From Verrucomicrobiota bacterium (GTDB taxonomy: Bacteria; Verrucomicrobiota; Kiritimatiellia; RFP12; UBA1067), in contig JAHFSX010000012.1 in NCBI GenBank assembly GCA_023269675.1, positions 1 through 64,000 on the forward strand: a stretch of 64,000 bases of DNA, in the 5' to 3' direction. Below, piece by piece: positions 50,577 through 59,500 of this stretch (positions are counted from its first letter, which is position 1; each line of letters begins with the position of its first letter). The notes under the pieces were generated by a model. That model ran no database searches, was not told the DNA's origin, and was given only the letters and a program-made list of their open reading frames with translations. The position numbers and the translations under genes were made by a program.

Positions 50577-50600
50577 TATCACACTTTTAAAGGTGTGATA
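50577..50600. promoter_or_regulatory. Upstream operator of the wHTH regulator gene
   Basis: TATCACACTT-ttaa-AGGTGTGATA, one mismatch from a perfect palindrome. It lies 118 bp upstream of the promoter-proximal copy at 50695-50718, spacing that would allow looping. The rest of 50354-50717 shows no gene. Confidence 0.7.
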
Positions 50601-50665
50601 ATCGGAGAGTTCGCCTGATTGTCGGCAACGGCTTGAAAGAGACGATTTTAATCGGCACTCTGTGG

Positions 50666-50694
50666 TTGACCTGCTTTTAAAAGCGCTCTACGCT
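50666..50694 (+). promoter_or_regulatory. Promoter of the wHTH regulator gene
   Basis: TTGACC (50666-50671), 17-bp spacer, TACGCT (50689-50694). The operator starts at the next base, so repressor binding would block initiation directly. Expected leader is under 20 bases. Confidence 0.6.
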
Positions 50695-50718
50695 TATCAC
50701 ACCTATGAAGGTGTGATA
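50695..50718. promoter_or_regulatory. Proximal operator overlapping ribosome site and start codon
   Basis: TATCACACCT-atga-AGGTGTGATA. The right half supplies the AAGGTG ribosome site, and its last base is the A of the ATG at 50718. Confidence 0.75.
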
Positions 50719-51287
50719 TGGGAAACTATCATCCTACAATTTGGAGGACCTGCCGGGTCCTGGCGAATGCGCGTCGGATCGCATGCCTCAAGGCTGTGCT
50801 CAAGTGCCCGGGAAGTTGCGTCGGAGAAGTCGCGAAACTCGCGCGCGTGGGCGAGAGCCAGGCCAGCGTGGCCCTTCGCGCGCTCCAGGCGCGCGGGCTG
50901 ATCAGCGCCCGGCGCGAAAGCCGCTGGGTCCGCTACTTTCCGGACACCGACCCGCTGGTTCCCGCCGCGGCCCCCATCTTGGACGGGGTCCGCCAGGCCA
51001 CGCTGCGTGACGGAGAGCCGGCAAAAAAGGTGCTGCGCTGCCTCACGGCCTTCACCCATCCAAGAAGGCTGGCCTTGCTGCGATGTCTCCTGGAGAAAGG
51101 TCCTGCGCCGTTCGAGGCGCTGTCGCAAATGAGCCGGATCAGTCCTCCCGCGCTTTACCGCCACCTGAGGAAACTGGAGAGCCGGCAGCTGATCCATCAG
51201 CAGGAGGAGGCCTGGTCTTTGTGCGTTGCGCACGAGCCGCTGGCCGACGTCTTTCTCAAGCTGATCGCCAGTGACCCGAAGCGCTGA
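50718..51287 (+). CDS. Tandem winged-helix (ArsR-like) transcriptional regulator
   Basis: 189 residues with two winged-helix domains in one chain: ~8-75 (ANARRIACLKAVLKCPGSCVGEVAKLARVGESQASVALRALQARGLISARRESRWVRY) and ~103-175 (LTAFTHPRRLALLRCLLEKGPAPFEALSQMSRISPPALYRHLRKLESRQLI). Both resemble ArsR/MarR-type modules that normally dimerise; here two copies are covalently joined. No metal-binding cysteine cluster stands out. The start codon merges with a 24-bp palindrome, and a second copy lies 118 bp upstream, which points to autorepression. It is 25 bp upstream of glycerol kinase, which it may also control. Inducer unknown. Confidence 0.8.
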   Translation: MGNYHPTIWRTCRVLANARRIACLKAVLKCPGSCVGEVAKLARVGESQASVALRALQARGLISARRESRWVRYFPDTDPLVPAAAPILDGVRQATLRDGEPAKKVLRCLTAFTHPRRLALLRCLLEKGPAPFEALSQMSRISPPALYRHLRKLESRQLIHQQEEAWSLCVAHEPLADVFLKLIASDPKR

Positions 51288-51312
51288 CGCAGCGCATGAA
51301 ACGGAGACCCCG

Positions 51313-52818
51313 ATGACGGAGAAATCCCTGATTCTCGCCCTCGACCAAGGCACGACCAGCTCGCGCGCGATGCTCTTTGGCAAGGACCTTGAGGTCGTGG
51401 CCGTGGCGCAGCAGGAGTTTCCGCAGCTCTACCCCCAGCCCGGCTGGGTCGAGCACGATCCGGAGCAGCTCTGGCAGTCGCAGCGGGCGGTGATGAACCG
51501 GGTCCTGAAAGAGGCCGGACGCGAACCTTCGGCCGTGGCGGCCCTCGCCGTGGCCAATCAGCGGGAGACGGTCGTGGTCTGGAACCGCCGCACCGGCCTG
51601 CCTGTCTACAACGCGATTGTCTGGCAGTGCCGCCGCACCGCCGACCTCTGCGAGTCGCTCAAGACACGGGCCCTCGGGGCGCGCGTCCGCGAAAAAACCG
51701 GCCTGGTCCTCGACGCCTACTTTTCCGCCACGAAAATCAGCTGGATCCTCGACCACGTCGACGGCGCGCGCGACGCCGCCCGGCGCGGCGACCTGCTCTG
51801 CGGCACGGTCGACGCCTGGCTGATCTGGAAACTGTCCGGCGGGGCCACGCACGTGACCGACTTCACCAATGCGTCGCGGACGATGCTGTTCAACATCCAC
51901 ACGCTGCGCTGGGACGAGGAACTGCTCGCCCTGTTTGACATTCCGGCCCCCATGTTGCCGACGGTCGTCGCCTCCTCCGGCGTCGCCGCCGCCAGCCGCC
52001 TGCCGGAGTTCGGCGCGCACGCGCCGCCCGTCGCGGGAGTCGCGGGCGACCAGCAGGCCGCGCTGTTCGGGCAGGGGTGCCTCGAGCCCGGTCAAGCGAA
52101 GAACACCTACGGGACCGGCTGTTTCCTGCTGATGAATACGGGTTCCGTGCCGGTCCTCTCCACCCATGGCCTGCTGACCACACTGAACGCGCAGACCCGT
52201 CCGGGTGCGCCGTCGTACGCGCTGGAAGGCAGCGTGTTCATGGGCGGCGCGGTGATGCAGTGGTTGCGTGATGAGGTGCAGATCCTGTCGAGGTCGTCGG
52301 ACGCGGGCCTCATCGCCGCCTCGGTTCCCGACACCGGCGGCGTCTATCTGGTGCCCGCCTTTGCGGGCTTGGGCGCGCCGCACTGGGACATGTACGCGCG
52401 CGGGGCGCTGGTCGGCATGACGCGCGGGACGGGCCGCGCCCAGATCGTGCGCGCCGCGGAAGAGGCGATCGCCTATCAGACCTGCGATGTCGTGGCGGCC
52501 ATGCAGGCGGATTACGGTCACCCTGTCACCGCCCTGCGCGCGGACGGAGGCGCGTCGTCCGACGACTTCCTGATGCGGTTCCAGGCTGACATGCTCGGAT
52601 GCCGCATCGAGCGGCCCGCCTGCATGGAGACTACGGCGCTGGGGGTTGCCGCCCTGGCCGCGCTCGCGCTCGGCTGGCACACGCGGGAAAGCCTGGCCGC
52701 CCGGCCGGCGGCCAAGGTCTTCGCGCCTTCGATGCGGGAAGAACAACGCCTCCAGTTGCTCGCGGGCTGGCGCAAGGCGGTGTCGCGCGCCGCGCACTGG
52801 GAGGACGGCGGAGCGTGA
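51313..52818 (+). CDS. glpK: Glycerol kinase
   Basis: 501 residues, normal GlpK length. It phosphorylates glycerol to sn-glycerol 3-phosphate. FGGY motifs fit glycerol kinase: ILALDQGTTSSRAMLF at the start, ANQRETVVVWNRRTG, YNAIVWQCRRTAD, YFSATKISWILDHV, VTDFTNASRTMLFNIHTL, GVAGDQQAALFGQGC and YGTGCFLLMNTG. I start it at the ATG at 51313 (GGAGA upstream), 25 bp after the regulator; a longer frame overlaps the regulator end. No glycerol facilitator or GlpD is adjacent. Related FGGY specificities cannot be fully excluded, but motif agreement is strong. Confidence 0.92.
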   Translation: MTEKSLILALDQGTTSSRAMLFGKDLEVVAVAQQEFPQLYPQPGWVEHDPEQLWQSQRAVMNRVLKEAGREPSAVAALAVANQRETVVVWNRRTGLPVYNAIVWQCRRTADLCESLKTRALGARVREKTGLVLDAYFSATKISWILDHVDGARDAARRGDLLCGTVDAWLIWKLSGGATHVTDFTNASRTMLFNIHTLRWDEELLALFDIPAPMLPTVVASSGVAAASRLPEFGAHAPPVAGVAGDQQAALFGQGCLEPGQAKNTYGTGCFLLMNTGSVPVLSTHGLLTTLNAQTRPGAPSYALEGSVFMGGAVMQWLRDEVQILSRSSDAGLIAASVPDTGGVYLVPAFAGLGAPHWDMYARGALVGMTRGTGRAQIVRAAEEAIAYQTCDVVAAMQADYGHPVTALRADGGASSDDFLMRFQADMLGCRIERPACMETTALGVAALAALALGWHTRESLAARPAAKVFAPSMREEQRLQLLAGWRKAVSRAAHWEDGGA

Positions 52819-52856
52819 GGTTTCAGCTTGAGGACATAACCGGAATGGGGGTGACG

Positions 52857-55136
52857 ATGAAGACGGGGGTTTGCGGCATGTCATTTTTAAAATACGCCGG
52901 CGCGTGTCTCGCGCTGAGGGTTTGCGCGGGGGAGGCCCCCACACGGGAGATGGTGGACTGCATCAACCCCATGATCGGGGCGATCACGCTGGGAGGGTAC
53001 GGCGGCCACGGGCTCGGCAAGACCTTTCCGGGCGCGGCCACGCCGTTCGGCATGATCCAGCTCAGCCCGGACACGATCACCGGCGGGGACAACGGCCCCG
53101 GCTATTCGTATCACCACGAGACCATCGAGGGGTTCAGCTTCACCCACATGAGCGGCATCGGCTGGTACGGCGACCTCGGCAACTTTCAGGTGATGCCCTC
53201 GACCGGCCCGCGCCTGCTCGACCGCGACCAGGCCAAGTCGCCCTACAGCCACGCGCGCGAAAAGGCCTCGGCCGCGTATTATAGCGTGGATCTGCTCAGG
53301 TACGGGATCAAAGCCGAACTGGCCGCCGCGCCGCGGGCCGGGATCATCCGCTTCACCTACCCTGAGGCGGCGACCGCCCGTATCCAGATCGACCTCGGCC
53401 GCCGGATCGGCCAGAAGGAGCGCTGGCTGACGCACAGCCGCCAGTCGGTGCGGATCGCGGACGAGCACACCCTCGAGGGGTTCATGGTCTGCTCCTCCAA
53501 GGACGGCGGCTGGGGACGCGGCGCGGGCAATGTCAGCTTCACGCAATACTTCTGCGCGGTCTTCAGCAAGCCGATCCACGTGTTCGGGGTGTGGGACAAG
53601 GACCGCGTCTTTGAGGGGCAGCGGGCGTACGAAGGCACGAACACCGGGTTCTTCGTGGAGTTTCCCACGAAGAAGGACGAGCCTGTCTTGCTGCGTGCGG
53701 GCTTCTCCTACGTCAGCGCGGAAGGGGCGCGCGCCAATCTCGCGCATGACATCCCGGAATCGGATTTCGAAGGCGTGCATGCGCGGTCGCGCGGACTGTG
53801 GGCCGATGCGCTCAAGGGCGTCGCCTGCCAGGGCGGCAGCGAGACGGAGCGCGAGATCTTCGCGACCGCCCTCTACCACTGCATGATCGACCCGCGCAGC
53901 GTCTCCGATGTCGATGGCCAGTATGTCGGCGCGGACGGTCGGCCGCACCGCGCGGAGGGCTTCGTCTACCGCTCGGTCTTCAGCGGCTGGGATGTTTTCC
54001 GCAGCCAGTTCCCGCTGCTCACGCTGATCCGTCCCGATGTGGCGAACGACGAGGTCAACTCGCTGCTGCAGATCGCGCGGCTCAGCGGCCGCGACTATTT
54101 GGAGCGCTGGGAACTGCTGAACGCCTACACGGGCTGCATGCTGGGCAACCCGGCCGTGTCGGTGATCGTCGACGCGTATGAGAAGGGCATCCGCGGCTAT
54201 GATAGCGAGGAGGCCTATCGGCAGTGCAAGAACTCGGCCGAGAAATTCGGCAACGGCCCGCAAGGGTTCTCGCCGGGCAGCATGTCGAAAACGCTGGAGT
54301 ACGCCTACTCCGACTGGTGCGTCGGGCGCTTCGCCAAAAGCCTGGGGAAGCGTGCCGATCAGGACGACTTCTACGCGCGTTCGCTGGCTTACACGAACAT
54401 CTGGAACCGCGAGGTGCAATGGATGTGCACGCGGCTGGAGAGTGATAAGGACGGCGCGGCGCAGTGGATGCCCTGGAAGGGGAAGACCGGACAGAATCAG
54501 GGTACCGCCGAGAGCAACCCTTACCAGCAGGGCTGGTTCGTGCCGCACAACGTGCAGGGGCTGATCGATCTGATGGGGGAGGATTACTTTGTCCAGGAAC
54601 TGACGGCGTTCTTCGACAAGACGCCGGAGGACTTCCTCTGGAACGATTACTACAACCATCCCAACGAGCCCTGCCACCACGTGGCGTTCCTTTTCAACTA
54701 CGTCGGTCGTCCGTGGCTCACGCAGAAGTGGACGCGCCGGATCTGCCAGAAGGCCTACGGAACAGGCGTGAAGGGGCTTTGCGGGAACGAGGATGTCGGC
54801 CAGATGTCGGCCTGGTACGTGTTGGCGGCGCTGGGGCTGCACCCGGTCTGTCCCGGCGACAACGTCTATCTGTTGACCAGCCCTGTCTTTTCGCAGGTGA
54901 GCATCCGCCTCGACCCGAAATACTGCCGCGGCGAAACCTTCACGGTCATCGCCCGCGAGAACTCCGCGACGAACCTCTACATCCAGTCCGCGGCCCTCAA
55001 CGGCCAGCCGCTGAACCGCGCGTGGATCACGCACGGGGAGGTCGCGGCGGGCGGGACGCTGGAGTACGTCATGGGCCCGCAGCCGAACACATCCTGGGCC
55101 GCCGCCCGCGAGAACCGCCCGCCGTCATTCCGGTGA
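52857..55136 (+). CDS. Secreted GH92 alpha-mannosidase
   Basis: 759 residues starting at the ATG at 52857 behind GGGGGTGA, 38 bp after glpK. Signal-like N-terminus (SFLKYAGACLALRVCAG). The calcium-dependent exo-alpha-mannosidase family GH92 is evident from GGHGLGKTFPGAATPFGMIQLSPDT near residue 45, SYHHETIEGFSFTHMSG near 85, SVFSGWDVFRSQFPLLTLI near 375, NHPNEPCHHVAFLFNYVGRPWLTQ near 600 and GNEDVGQMSAWYVLAALGLHPV near 645. It trims alpha-mannose (commonly 1,2- or 1,3-linked) from glycans. The linkage is not predictable. Full length for the family. Confidence 0.93.
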   Translation: MKTGVCGMSFLKYAGACLALRVCAGEAPTREMVDCINPMIGAITLGGYGGHGLGKTFPGAATPFGMIQLSPDTITGGDNGPGYSYHHETIEGFSFTHMSGIGWYGDLGNFQVMPSTGPRLLDRDQAKSPYSHAREKASAAYYSVDLLRYGIKAELAAAPRAGIIRFTYPEAATARIQIDLGRRIGQKERWLTHSRQSVRIADEHTLEGFMVCSSKDGGWGRGAGNVSFTQYFCAVFSKPIHVFGVWDKDRVFEGQRAYEGTNTGFFVEFPTKKDEPVLLRAGFSYVSAEGARANLAHDIPESDFEGVHARSRGLWADALKGVACQGGSETEREIFATALYHCMIDPRSVSDVDGQYVGADGRPHRAEGFVYRSVFSGWDVFRSQFPLLTLIRPDVANDEVNSLLQIARLSGRDYLERWELLNAYTGCMLGNPAVSVIVDAYEKGIRGYDSEEAYRQCKNSAEKFGNGPQGFSPGSMSKTLEYAYSDWCVGRFAKSLGKRADQDDFYARSLAYTNIWNREVQWMCTRLESDKDGAAQWMPWKGKTGQNQGTAESNPYQQGWFVPHNVQGLIDLMGEDYFVQELTAFFDKTPEDFLWNDYYNHPNEPCHHVAFLFNYVGRPWLTQKWTRRICQKAYGTGVKGLCGNEDVGQMSAWYVLAALGLHPVCPGDNVYLLTSPVFSQVSIRLDPKYCRGETFTVIARENSATNLYIQSAALNGQPLNRAWITHGEVAAGGTLEYVMGPQPNTSWAAARENRPPSFR

Positions 55137-55176
55137 GCGGCGCGGCAAGTCAGTAGTCGCTTGCGCTAAAAAAGTC

Positions 55177-55259
55177 GGTGGACGACACGGAGGTCGTCCC
55201 TCCACGCGCACAGAGGCGTGCTTTTCTCGCATTCTGGAGGGCCGGGCTCCGTCCCGACC
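55177..55259. repeat. REP-like inverted pair, diverged family A
   Basis: Left GGTGGACGAC-acggag-GTCGTCC ending CCTCC; right GGAGGGCCGGGCTCCGTCCCGACC. Ends and layout resemble family A, with diverged stems. It lies between the convergent GH92 and histidine kinase genes. Confidence 0.5.
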
Positions 55260-55292
55260 GTTCATGATCGGCTTTTTCAGAGCAACCAGAAG

Positions 55293-56261
55293 TCAGACGC
55301 CGGACGGTGCGTTTAAAGGCTCTTGACCCAGTGGAATCGTCAGCCGGAATAAGGCGCCGCCAAGCGGCGAGCGCTCAACCGAGATCCGGGCATGGCTGGT
55401 TGCCGCGAACGCCTGCACGGAAAGCAGTCCGAGACCAGAGCCGGCACTTTTTGTTGAAAAGCCCGGATCGAAGATAGATTCGGCCTTGTCAGGGGAGATG
55501 CCGGGACCGTTATCGTGGATTTCAATGGCAACCGCACGGTTCGTGCGCTTGGCCACCAGCTTGATCGTTCCGCGCGGCCCCGCGGCTTGTGCCGCGTTCA
55601 AAATCAGGTTTAGGACCGCCTGCTCCAAGAGTTCCCGGTTGAGTGCCAAGACCACCTGCGGAAGGGCTTCCATGCTCAAGCTGCAGAATTTCACGTCGGG
55701 ATGTTTTCGGGCCAGTTCGACAATCTGGGCCAGCGCGATCGTGAGATCCACCTCCGCATTTTCACTGGGCTGCAATTGCCGGACCGTCGAGGCGATGCGC
55801 TTGGAGAAAAGGGAAAGGCTTTGGAGCGCGTGCTCAAGCGATGCGCGCATGTCCGAAAGCCTCGCGTCGCTCTGCTCGTGCTCCTTGATCCCCTCGACCA
55901 GCCCCGAAAGAACCATGAGCAGATTATTCAAATCATGCGCCAGCGCGGCGCTGTACATCGAAGCCACGGCACGGCGCTCACTTTGCACGAGCAAATTCCG
56001 CTGATCACGCGTTCTTCGCCACCAGCCGAGCGATATGAAAAAGAAAAGCACGCCGGTGACGGCCACAAACGCAATGCCCTTGTAAGCCTCGATCGTCTGG
56101 AGCTGCTGCAAAGAGACCGAAAACGCGGCGGCGACCCGGCCGGATATGAGAATGTAGAGTCCCGCTATGGCCACATAGATGAAGGCGGCGACAGCGGCAG
56201 AAAAAGTCGGCCGGTCCTCCGGCAAATGGGATTTCGCAATGAGATTCCTGACGGATGGCAT
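55293..56261 (-). CDS. Membrane-bound sensor histidine kinase
   Basis: 322 residues from the ATG at 56261 (AAGGAG 7 bases upstream). Two transmembrane helices (~20-42 and ~62-85) flank a short extracytoplasmic loop of ~20 residues, so it probably senses the membrane or something inside. The H-box is ALAHDLNNLLMVLSGL with phospho-acceptor H109. The ATPase domain shows the N box (LNLILNAAQAAG), G1 (DNGPGISPDKAESIF) and G2 (GSGLGLLSV). No response regulator lies next to it, so its partner is elsewhere. It is convergent with GH92; the GH106-like gene follows in the same direction upstream. Confidence 0.9.
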   Translation of the reverse strand: MPSVRNLIAKSHLPEDRPTFSAAVAAFIYVAIAGLYILISGRVAAAFSVSLQQLQTIEAYKGIAFVAVTGVLFFFISLGWWRRTRDQRNLLVQSERRAVASMYSAALAHDLNNLLMVLSGLVEGIKEHEQSDARLSDMRASLEHALQSLSLFSKRIASTVRQLQPSENAEVDLTIALAQIVELARKHPDVKFCSLSMEALPQVVLALNRELLEQAVLNLILNAAQAAGPRGTIKLVAKRTNRAVAIEIHDNGPGISPDKAESIFDPGFSTKSAGSGLGLLSVQAFAATSHARISVERSPLGGALFRLTIPLGQEPLNAPSGV

Positions 56262-56553
56262 AGCCTGCTCCTTGGCTTGAGTTAAGCGTCCGGCTTGACT
56301 TGGGGATCTCTCTTGATGGGGTGGGCCGGAACACGCGCGCCTAAACAAACGGTGAGTGAACTTTTTCACATTCCGATGGCTAAATCAAGCCATTGCGCTT
56401 TTTTTATGCGTGCCAAGCATATGCAGTAGTCGGGGCCGGCGGCGGCTTCGGGGAAATCGGTTTGCCCGGGGGACCGGCGGCGAGGCTTGGAGGCGGTTCC
56501 GGCGAAACCGCCCTGCCGAATTCAGGCAGGCCCGTTTTTCGCGCGCAGGCACC
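56262..56553. other. Intergenic region upstream of the histidine kinase
   Basis: About 290 bp. It contains a hairpin ATGGCT-aaatca-AGCCAT followed within 5 bases by a T-run on the plus strand (about 56375-56405), and the family A-like hairpins listed separately. No gene and no convincing promoter. Confidence 0.4.
56432..56517. repeat. Degenerate REP-like hairpins, family A
   Basis: A unit with stem GGCGGTTCC-ggc-GAAACCGCC ending CCTGCC (about 56492-56517) resembles the right unit at 27650-27681. A more diverged unit with an AGTAGTCGGGG-type head and GGCTTCGGGGAAATC core precedes it. Confidence 0.55.
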
Positions 56554-59500
56554 TCACCGCAGGGTGACCTTCGCTTCGAAGGAGATCTTGACCGGTCCGA
56601 GCAGGCCGGACGGCGCGTTCTCCTTTTTGTAACGCGTCGGGATGGTCTGGTAGTGGTTGTTGAGCGTGTTATAGACCGTGACCTCGACGGTGTTCTCGCC
56701 CTTCTTTACAAACTCCGTGATGTCGAGCGTCCACGGCGGACAGGTGCGCACGCGCGCGGGTGTGCCGTTCACCGCCACCCCGCAGGAGACGCCGACATCG
56801 CCCAGGTCGAGCACGCAGCGTTGGCCCGCCTGTTCCGGCGTGAGCGTGAACTCCTTTCCGTAGACCGCACCGCCGGAGTAGCAGCGAAGCGCATCGACTT
56901 GCGCCCAGTCGCCCAACGTGATCCGCCCCTGTCCGCACAGCAACTTGACGGGCTCGGGGAAGGCCGCTCCGCCCGTATAGCCCGGCGCGTGCTTCACCGT
57001 CAGCGTCACCTCCGCCGGACCGGGCGCCATCGGAGTTGCGGTCACGCGGTACAGGCGGTTGCCGTTGGGGAAGCCCTTGTCCAGCTTCACCTCTGCCGCG
57101 GACCCGTTGACGGTGGCGCCGACGAGCTCGCCGCGCAACGTCACCTCCGCCGTGACTAAAGCGGGCGGCGCGCCGAAGGTGTAGACGCTCTGTTTCAGCG
57201 CTCCGTTGAAACAGTCAAAGGCCAACACCGCCGGGTTGTCGTACCAGCGCATGGCCAGGGGATGCGTCTGTTTCCAGTTTGTGTCGGTGCCCGCTTTCTC
57301 GAGCACGACGGCGCCGCGTCCGAAAGCGTCATAGCGCACGAGCAGCAGGTTGCAGCCCGCCTGGAGCGGCACGGTGTCGCCGGGTGTCCGCTTCTGGCCG
57401 TTGATCCAGACTGCGGACGGCCGCACGCCGGTGGCCTCGATAACGGCCTGACAGGGGGTTTCGGCATACACGGAGCTCTGAAACAGGCGCGTCTCCTGCG
57501 CGGCGTTGGCGGGCATGCTCACGTCGTAGAGCCCCATGTCATACTTGCCGAGAACGAAAAAGTCATCGCCCATTTTGCCGTTCAGACCGTGGTGCCAGTT
57601 CTGGAAGCAGGGCCGGTTCTCCACGCCCTCGCGCCACGAGAAACAGAATGGCTGCCACACGTATTCCTTGGACCCGACCCTGACGGTTTTTTCCGTGGCC
57701 GGCACGGCGGCCGCGGCCAAAGCCTGTTCAAGCGCGTCGGCTTCGGCGCCCGGCGCGAGCGGACCGAAGGCGAGGAACTGCGGGCCGTGCGAATAGGTCA
57801 TGCGCTCGGGCATGTTCTCCGCCGACCAGGTGAGCTGGCGCGCCTCCGCACCGATCAGCCCGTCGAAGCCGGGCAAACGGAAATCGCCCCACTTGTTGTA
57901 GAGCGTGGGTTTGAGCGCGAAACTCCACGCGCCATCCAGCGCGAGCGGTGCGCACGGGGCGCCGGCTTCGCCGGTGAGCGTGACGCGTTTCCCCTCCCTT
58001 TCGACCACGGCGTGTTTGGCGCCCGCCGTGCGGGCGAAACCGGAGACCGAGCCGCCGCGGAGGTCCGTTACCATGTCGAGGTCGCTCTCGACCACGCTGC
58101 ACGCGGGCTTGGCGGGTGTGAAGACCACGAGCAGGGGCGCACCTGTGCCGTCGAGCCGGACGGTGGTGGTGTGATTTGTGTTCACCGTGAAAGTCGGGAT
58201 CGGCGTCTGTTGGCCGGACCAGGGGTCCCACAGCTCTGGTGTGCCCCGGGCGCGGAAGCTGCAGTCGCCGCGCTGCTTGAGATCCATGATGAAGTAGACG
58301 TCGCTCGTTCCGATGCGGCGGTGCAGCGCTTTCGCGCCCTCGGGACCCGCGAAGTCAGGCGTGGGGAGGAGCGAGCGGATCCCTTGAACCATTGACGTCT
58401 TGGTGGGTGCCGTGCCGGCGCCCCTGTGCGCCGCATGCACATTGTCGGGGTCGGGCGCCTCAAGGCCGTCGACCGAGGCGCTGGCGCGCCAGGCGGCGTC
58501 CGCGCCGCCTGGCTTCACGCGGAAGCCTTCGGCGGAAAAGACCGTTTTGCCGCTTCGGGCGAGGGCGAAGAAAAGGCCGGCCGTCTTGTCGCCTTGCTCG
58601 CCCTCGCTGTCGCTGCCCTCCACGACCAGCACATCGCCCGGCTTGAGCGCGACGGTGGCGGTCCACGGTTTAGAATAATTATCCCATGTCGCGATCTTCG
58701 CGCCGTTCACATAAAGGGCGGCGTGATTGTCGCACAAGAGGGCCGCCTGATAGTCGGCCGCCGCGCCGTCCCAGACTTTCTTGAAGGCGGCTTTACGCGT
58801 CGGCTTCTGTGTCCAGACCCAGCGTCCGGTGAAGTGGCCGGCATAGGTGCGTGTCGGGACAGAAGACATGGGAGGGGGTTCGTCGGACCACAGCAGCGCG
58901 ACTCCGCTGGCGGCGTTGGTCTGACGGAGCGGCTTCTTGCCCACCTTGGCCTCGGCGGCGGTGAGCCCGAACAGTTCCTTCACGAGCGCGTCGACGCGGG
59001 GATCGTCCGCGCCCGCGCGGTCGGTGGCCTCGGGGAGATCGCCGACGGCGACCACGGCGCCGCCCGCCCGATAGAAGGCGAGGGCCTTCTCCAGCGTGGC
59101 GGAACGCACGGCGAAGAGGTTCGGCAGCACCAGCAAGCGATAGGATTCGCCGGCGACGGAGAGGCGTCCGTTCCGCGCCTCGGCGCGGGCGAGCGACTCG
59201 GCGTCGATGAAATCGAAATCGGTCTGGCCGCCGCTCAGCAGCTCCGTTCCGACGGCGAAGGCGAGATCGCGCGATACCGCTCCGCGTTTGGCGTCCGCCA
59301 CCATGGGCTCCTGAGGGTAGACGATGGCCACGTCGGCCACATGCGCGCCCTGGCTGAGCAGGTAGCTGAGGCGCTCGAAATACTTCAGGAAAACCGGCAT
59401 GTGCGCCCAATACGGCATGTGGAAGTGGTAGCAGGGCGGGGCCCACTCCCACCAGCCGCCCTTGGTCGTGTAGTAGAGCCCGTGCAGGTTCAGGAGGCTC

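Noticed and set aside
56375..56405. Rho-independent terminator on the plus strand
   Set aside because: A hairpin and T-run exist but are separated by 5 bases, and no plus-strand gene ends within 1 kb.
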